The notes beneath the pieces are model-generated. The model did not search any database. It was not told the DNA's origin and saw only the letters and a list, made by a program, of their open reading frames with translations. Shown one piece after another: positions 60,817 to 64,000 of a stretch of 64,000 nt of DNA (within the stretch, counting starts at the first letter, position 1; each line of letters starts with the position of its first letter). The stretch lies in assembly GCA_902363515.1 (NCBI GenBank), contig CABJAN010000001.1, forward strand, positions 248,001 through 312,000, read 5' to 3'. The DNA is from Bacillota bacterium (GTDB lineage Bacteria; Bacillota; Clostridia; Lachnospirales; Lachnospiraceae). The position numbers were made by a program, and so were the translations under genes.

Positions 60817-62367
60817 ATGTTTTATTTCTTGATTTTAATTTTAGCTTTGATATTTTTCTTAATCATTCTATATTTTAGAGGTAACAAAAATCACACAGTG
60901 CTTATTTTTTTACTTTTTTCTTATTTTGTTGCCCTTAGCTCCATGATTGTCTATATTTCTAAAGATACTTACTATTATAATCTTATAAAATCCTATTTTT
61001 ATCTTCCTAATTTTATTTGGAGATGGTTTTTCTTTTTTAAAATTAGCAAAATAAACCTGATTCGCCTAATGAATCTTTCCAGCCTTAGTATTGTAATCAT
61101 CAGCACATACTTTGCCTTTTCTTTTTGCCATCCCAAAAAACGCATTACAGAAAAACTTTTAAAAGCTGCTGTATGGTTATACTATATTTTTCTTGCTATA
61201 TTATATGATCCTGTAACAAATTATAAACTATATTATTATTTATATCCAAGCTACATGAGTGTAGCCCAATACGAAAAGATGGAATTTTCTATTATGGAAA
61301 TTACCAGAGTATGCAATAATGCTATCGTTTTATCCTGTATGATTTTTCTGCTTATCGCCTTGCGTAATTCTCCAAAACTAAAATTATTCCGTTTTAATCA
61401 TTGTTTTTTATGCATCAGCTACGGAATTTTTTCTTTGGTATATGTATTTTTTATATCTCTGGCTCCCAGCTTCTTTTTGAAAATTTCCAAAATTGCCGGA
61501 ACACATACATACCGCTCCATCCATTTAAGCAGTCATTCCTTATTTTATGATGCTTTTCCTTATTTTTTAATTGCTGCTGCAGGCCTATTAACTTACTGCA
61601 CTTACTGGCTGGCAACGCTTACAAACCAAATGGCATTATCAGAATTTAGTATTTCAAAAGGGATCAGTTCTTCTGAAACAACTTCGAAAATTTTCTGCCA
61701 TTACATAAAAAACGAAATTCTTGCTCTACAATCTGAAGCGGAACTTTTAACGCCTTCACCAGAAGAGACAGAAATTCTAAATAATATAAAAAAACGCTGT
61801 GAAACACTTTATTCTAGAATTGATGAAATTCATCGCAGCACCAAAACAAGTGAATTGAACCTAAAACTTTTTTCACTCCAGGAAATCCTGGAACAAACGC
61901 TTAAAAACTTTTCCCTGGAATTATCCGAAATTTCTGTAGTTCAGAACTATCCAAAGGAAACTATTTGGGCTATGGTTGATCCAGTTTATATGGATCAGGC
62001 AATCCATAATATTATAAAGAATTCTCTAGATGCTATGAACGATATTTCAAATGAACAAAAAAGTCTCATTTTAACTTTGAAAACCAATAGACGTTATGCA
62101 TGGATAGAAATCAAAGATACCGGAAAAGGGATTTCTAAAGAAAATCTTGAACAGATTTTTTTGCCTTTTTATTCTTCCCATCCTTATTCCAAACACTGGG
62201 GAATCGGGCTGACTCTTACCTATAAAATTATTCATGCTCATGAAGGAAAAATAGATGTAGTCAGTACATTAGGAAAAGGAACGTCCACTAGAATTTTTCT
62301 CCCTCTTATAACAAAAGAAGGCATTATACAATCGAAATCCGTTGCACACACCAGAAAGGAAAACTAA
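60817..62367 (+). CDS. Membrane-bound sensor histidine kinase
   Basis: A 516-residue protein. The first ~270 residues carry about seven hydrophobic segments (IALIFFLIILYF-type N-terminus; IVIISTYFAFSF; CMIFLLIAL; YGIFSLVYVFFISLAP; YFLIAAAGLLTYCTYW); no typical extracellular domain. The dimerisation region contains His295 in FCHYIKNEIL; N box NIIKNSLDAM; G boxes DTGKGISKEN and HWGIGLTLTY. It is 2 bp before its response regulator. Genomic position and the shared box suggest it regulates glycan uptake and hydrolysis; the signal it reads is unknown. Confidence 0.9.
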   Translation: MFYFLILILALIFFLIILYFRGNKNHTVLIFLLFSYFVALSSMIVYISKDTYYYNLIKSYFYLPNFIWRWFFFFKISKINLIRLMNLSSLSIVIISTYFAFSFCHPKKRITEKLLKAAVWLYYIFLAILYDPVTNYKLYYYLYPSYMSVAQYEKMEFSIMEITRVCNNAIVLSCMIFLLIALRNSPKLKLFRFNHCFLCISYGIFSLVYVFFISLAPSFFLKISKIAGTHTYRSIHLSSHSLFYDAFPYFLIAAAGLLTYCTYWLATLTNQMALSEFSISKGISSSETTSKIFCHYIKNEILALQSEAELLTPSPEETEILNNIKKRCETLYSRIDEIHRSTKTSELNLKLFSLQEILEQTLKNFSLELSEISVVQNYPKETIWAMVDPVYMDQAIHNIIKNSLDAMNDISNEQKSLILTLKTNRRYAWIEIKDTGKGISKENLEQIFLPFYSSHPYSKHWGIGLTLTYKIIHAHEGKIDVVSTLGKGTSTRIFLPLITKEGIIQSKSVAHTRKEN

Positions 62368-62369
62368 TC

Positions 62370-63065
62370 ATGATTAATCCAATTAAAGTAATAATAGCTG
62401 AAGATATTGCCCCTATCCGCAAACGATATGTCAAAATTTTAGGCAGTCATCCTGAAATTCAGGTATTGGCTGATGTAGACAATGGAATAGACGCATGCAA
62501 AAAAGCCAGCGAATTAAAACCGGATGTAATTCTTATGGACATTGAAATGGAATGTAAAGATGCCGGAATACGGGCTACGGGTGAAATATTATCAGAAAAT
62601 CCTCAAATAAAAATTATTATTCTTACTGTGTATGAAGAAGATGAATTAATTTTCTCTGCTTTCCGTTTAGGCGCCTGCGATTATATTCTAAAGAATGCTT
62701 CCGAAGAAGAAATTCTTCAGGGTATTATTGGCGCCTATCATAATTCATCTCCCATCCGCCCTGAAATAGCGGATAAAATACGCAACGAATTTCAACGGGT
62801 AAAAACCTATGAAAGCAGTTTCCTTTTTATGCTGAATTTACTTTCAACACTGACACCACGAGAACTGGATACTTTATATTTACTTTCTAATGGATACAGT
62901 AAAAAGGATGTATGCGAACTGCGCTGTGTAGAAATGAGTACTGTAAAATCACAAGTACATAATATCTTAAAAAAATTCAACAAGAAAAAAATAGCAGATG
63001 TCATTACTACCGAAGCAGAACGACATCTGCTTGGGACAATTCTTCAGAATCATCCCAAAAATTAA
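62370..63065 (+). CDS. Response regulator with LuxR/NarL-type DNA-binding domain
   Basis: A 231-residue regulator. Receiver domain: IIAEDIAPIRKRY, phospho-Asp57 (VILMDIEME), Lys in YILKNASEEEIL. C-terminal LuxR helix-turn-helix: LTPRELDTLYLLSNGYSKKDVCELRCVEMSTVKSQVHNILKKF. Such dimers bind inverted repeats, in keeping with the dyads at 51598-51620 and 60745-60767. Co-transcribed with the kinase. A short stem AAGTCT/AGACTT near 63080-63105 may terminate it. Confidence 0.93.
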   Translation: MINPIKVIIAEDIAPIRKRYVKILGSHPEIQVLADVDNGIDACKKASELKPDVILMDIEMECKDAGIRATGEILSENPQIKIIILTVYEEDELIFSAFRLGACDYILKNASEEEILQGIIGAYHNSSPIRPEIADKIRNEFQRVKTYESSFLFMLNLLSTLTPRELDTLYLLSNGYSKKDVCELRCVEMSTVKSQVHNILKKFNKKKIADVITTEAERHLLGTILQNHPKN

Positions 63066-63093
63066 TAATTTTTTGCCTTAAGTCTATCAAAAA

Positions 63094-64000
63094 CTATATC
63101 AGACTTTTTCGTACCTCAGCCGCTCTTGCATGCCCCATAAGCCCTTCTCCCTTTGCCATACGGTACACCAACGGAGCCAGCTCTGCAGCCGCCTCAGGTG
63201 TCATGCTCTGGTAAGTACAGGTTTTCAAAAATGTTCCAACCCACACTCCGCCTGTATATCTGGCTGCCCGAAGGGTTGGAAGTGTGTGGTTGGTTCCTGA
63301 TGCATAGTCCCCAAACACTTCCGCTGTATTTTCTCCCATAAAAAGGGAACCGTAATTATAAAGCTGCTTTGACACTTCTTCTGGATTCTGAACATTCAGT
63401 TCCAGGTGCTCCGGCGCATATTCATTGGCCAGACAGACAGCTTCTTCCAGAGAATCCACCAGTATCACCTCTCCATAAACTTCCCAGGATTTTCTGGCAA
63501 TTTCTGCTGTTTCCAGTACAGCCAACTCTCTCTCAACCGCTTCCATCACTGCTGTTCCAAAAGACTCTTCTGTTGTAATCAGAATGCCCTTTGCATTTGG
63601 GTCATGCTCTGACTGAGCCAGCAAATCGGCTGCCACAATTTCTGGTGTTCCGCTTCCATCTGCAATCACCAGAACTTCACTGGGACCTGCCACAAAATCA
63701 ATTCCCACCTGTCCGTAGCACTGGCGTTTCGCCTCTGTGACAAAACGGTTTCCAGGTCCTACAATCATATCCACAGGCTTGATTTCTTCTGTGCCATAAG
63801 AAAAGGCTGCAATGGACTGTGCTCCTCCTACTGCATAAATTTCATCAGCCCCTGCAATATCCATAGCTACCAGAGTTTTCGGATTTATCTCATTAGTTCC
63901 TTTCATAACAGGCGAACAGGCTGCCACCCGCTCCACTCCTGCGGTTTTCGCCGGAATAATTAACATAAGGGCTGTAGAATACAAAGGGTAATTTCCTCCC
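63094..64000 (-). CDS. hisD: Histidinol dehydrogenase HisD (5' end beyond window)
   Basis: About 302 C-terminal residues of the usual ~430 are present; the frame is open to base 64000 (reading GGNYPLYSTALMLIIPAK). Motifs of HisD: IVGPGN (NAD region), GIDFVAGPSEVLVIAD, zinc ligands in LLAQSEHD, catalytic His region YAPEHLEL, and the tail GLMGHARAAEVR. It catalyses the last two oxidations of histidine synthesis. Other his genes, if clustered, lie outside the window. Confidence 0.92.
   Translation of the reverse strand, partial: GGNYPLYSTALMLIIPAKTAGVERVAACSPVMKGTNEINPKTLVAMDIAGADEIYAVGGAQSIAAFSYGTEEIKPVDMIVGPGNRFVTEAKRQCYGQVGIDFVAGPSEVLVIADGSGTPEIVAADLLAQSEHDPNAKGILITTEESFGTAVMEAVERELAVLETAEIARKSWEVYGEVILVDSLEEAVCLANEYAPEHLELNVQNPEEVSKQLYNYGSLFMGENTAEVFGDYASGTNHTLPTLRAARYTGGVWVGTFLKTCTYQSMTPEAAAELAPLVYRMAKGEGLMGHARAAEVRKSLI

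Overview
The window looks like chromosome of a gut Firmicute of the Lachnospiraceae type (Blautia/Ruminococcus-like). Clues are Gram-positive AGGAGG ribosome sites, sigma-A promoters, HrcA/CIRCE control of heat-shock genes, a DUF4250 gene, two Bce-type antimicrobial-peptide modules and a plant-glycan locus. No rRNA or tRNA gene was seen. The assignment comes from recognising families, not from a database search.

Layout. (1) 1-2.8 kb: a Bce-type peptide-sensing/detoxification module (permease cut by the window edge, ATPase, histidine kinase, response regulator). (2) 3.0-9.6 kb: DUF4250, clpB under a CIRCE/sigma-A promoter, a regular 52-bp degenerate hairpin array, an orphan nucleotidyltransferase, and a TetR-controlled ABC-2 exporter. 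(3) 9.7-14.1 kb: a sulfur cluster with two small rhodaneses, a CoA-disulfide reductase/rhodanese fusion, an XRE-cupin regulator and a PatB/MalY C-S lyase. (4) 14.2-18.8 kb: DUF1349/MFS pair with a divergent AraC regulator, then a DnaJ-like chaperone and Hsp20 under a second CIRCE promoter. (5) 18.78-41.75 kb: a ~23-kb integrative mobilizable element inserted beside the hsp20 CIRCE. (6) 41.8-47.9 kb: a second, complete Bce module with an added Asp-box membrane protein. (7) 48-50.2 kb: a secreted NlpC/P60 hydrolase and a PsiE-like membrane protein. (8) 50.2-63.1 kb: a beta-glycan utilisation locus (GH5, GH43, GH3, GH42, a sugar ABC importer and a two-component system). (9) 63.1 kb to end: a partial hisD.

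The element is the most interesting part. Its ends share a 13-bp direct repeat that carries half of a CIRCE box, and both flanks carry integrase arm-type motifs. Left to right it has a tyrosine integrase, an excisionase, a tiny ORF, a long leader and a phage-like switch (divergent promoters with three TTCGC-N6-GCGAA-type operators and an XRE repressor). Next comes one long leftward defence operon: an N6-methylase/half-specificity fusion, HsdM, HsdS, HsdR, QatA, QatB, QatC, QatD and an AlbA_2-type ATPase. The mobilisation/maintenance part follows: a coiled-coil membrane protein overprinted on the relaxase 3' end, MobC, a structured oriT-like region, a ParR/ParM-like pair, a helix-turn-helix protein and TnpV. 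No type IV secretion genes are present, so it would need a helper for transfer.

Working together: the two Bce modules sense and remove cell-wall-active peptides. The glycan locus appears to be co-controlled through two palindromic boxes, one in each divergent intergenic region, serving four promoters; the linked two-component system is the obvious candidate regulator. The element brings a stacked anti-phage arsenal (type I restriction plus Qat).
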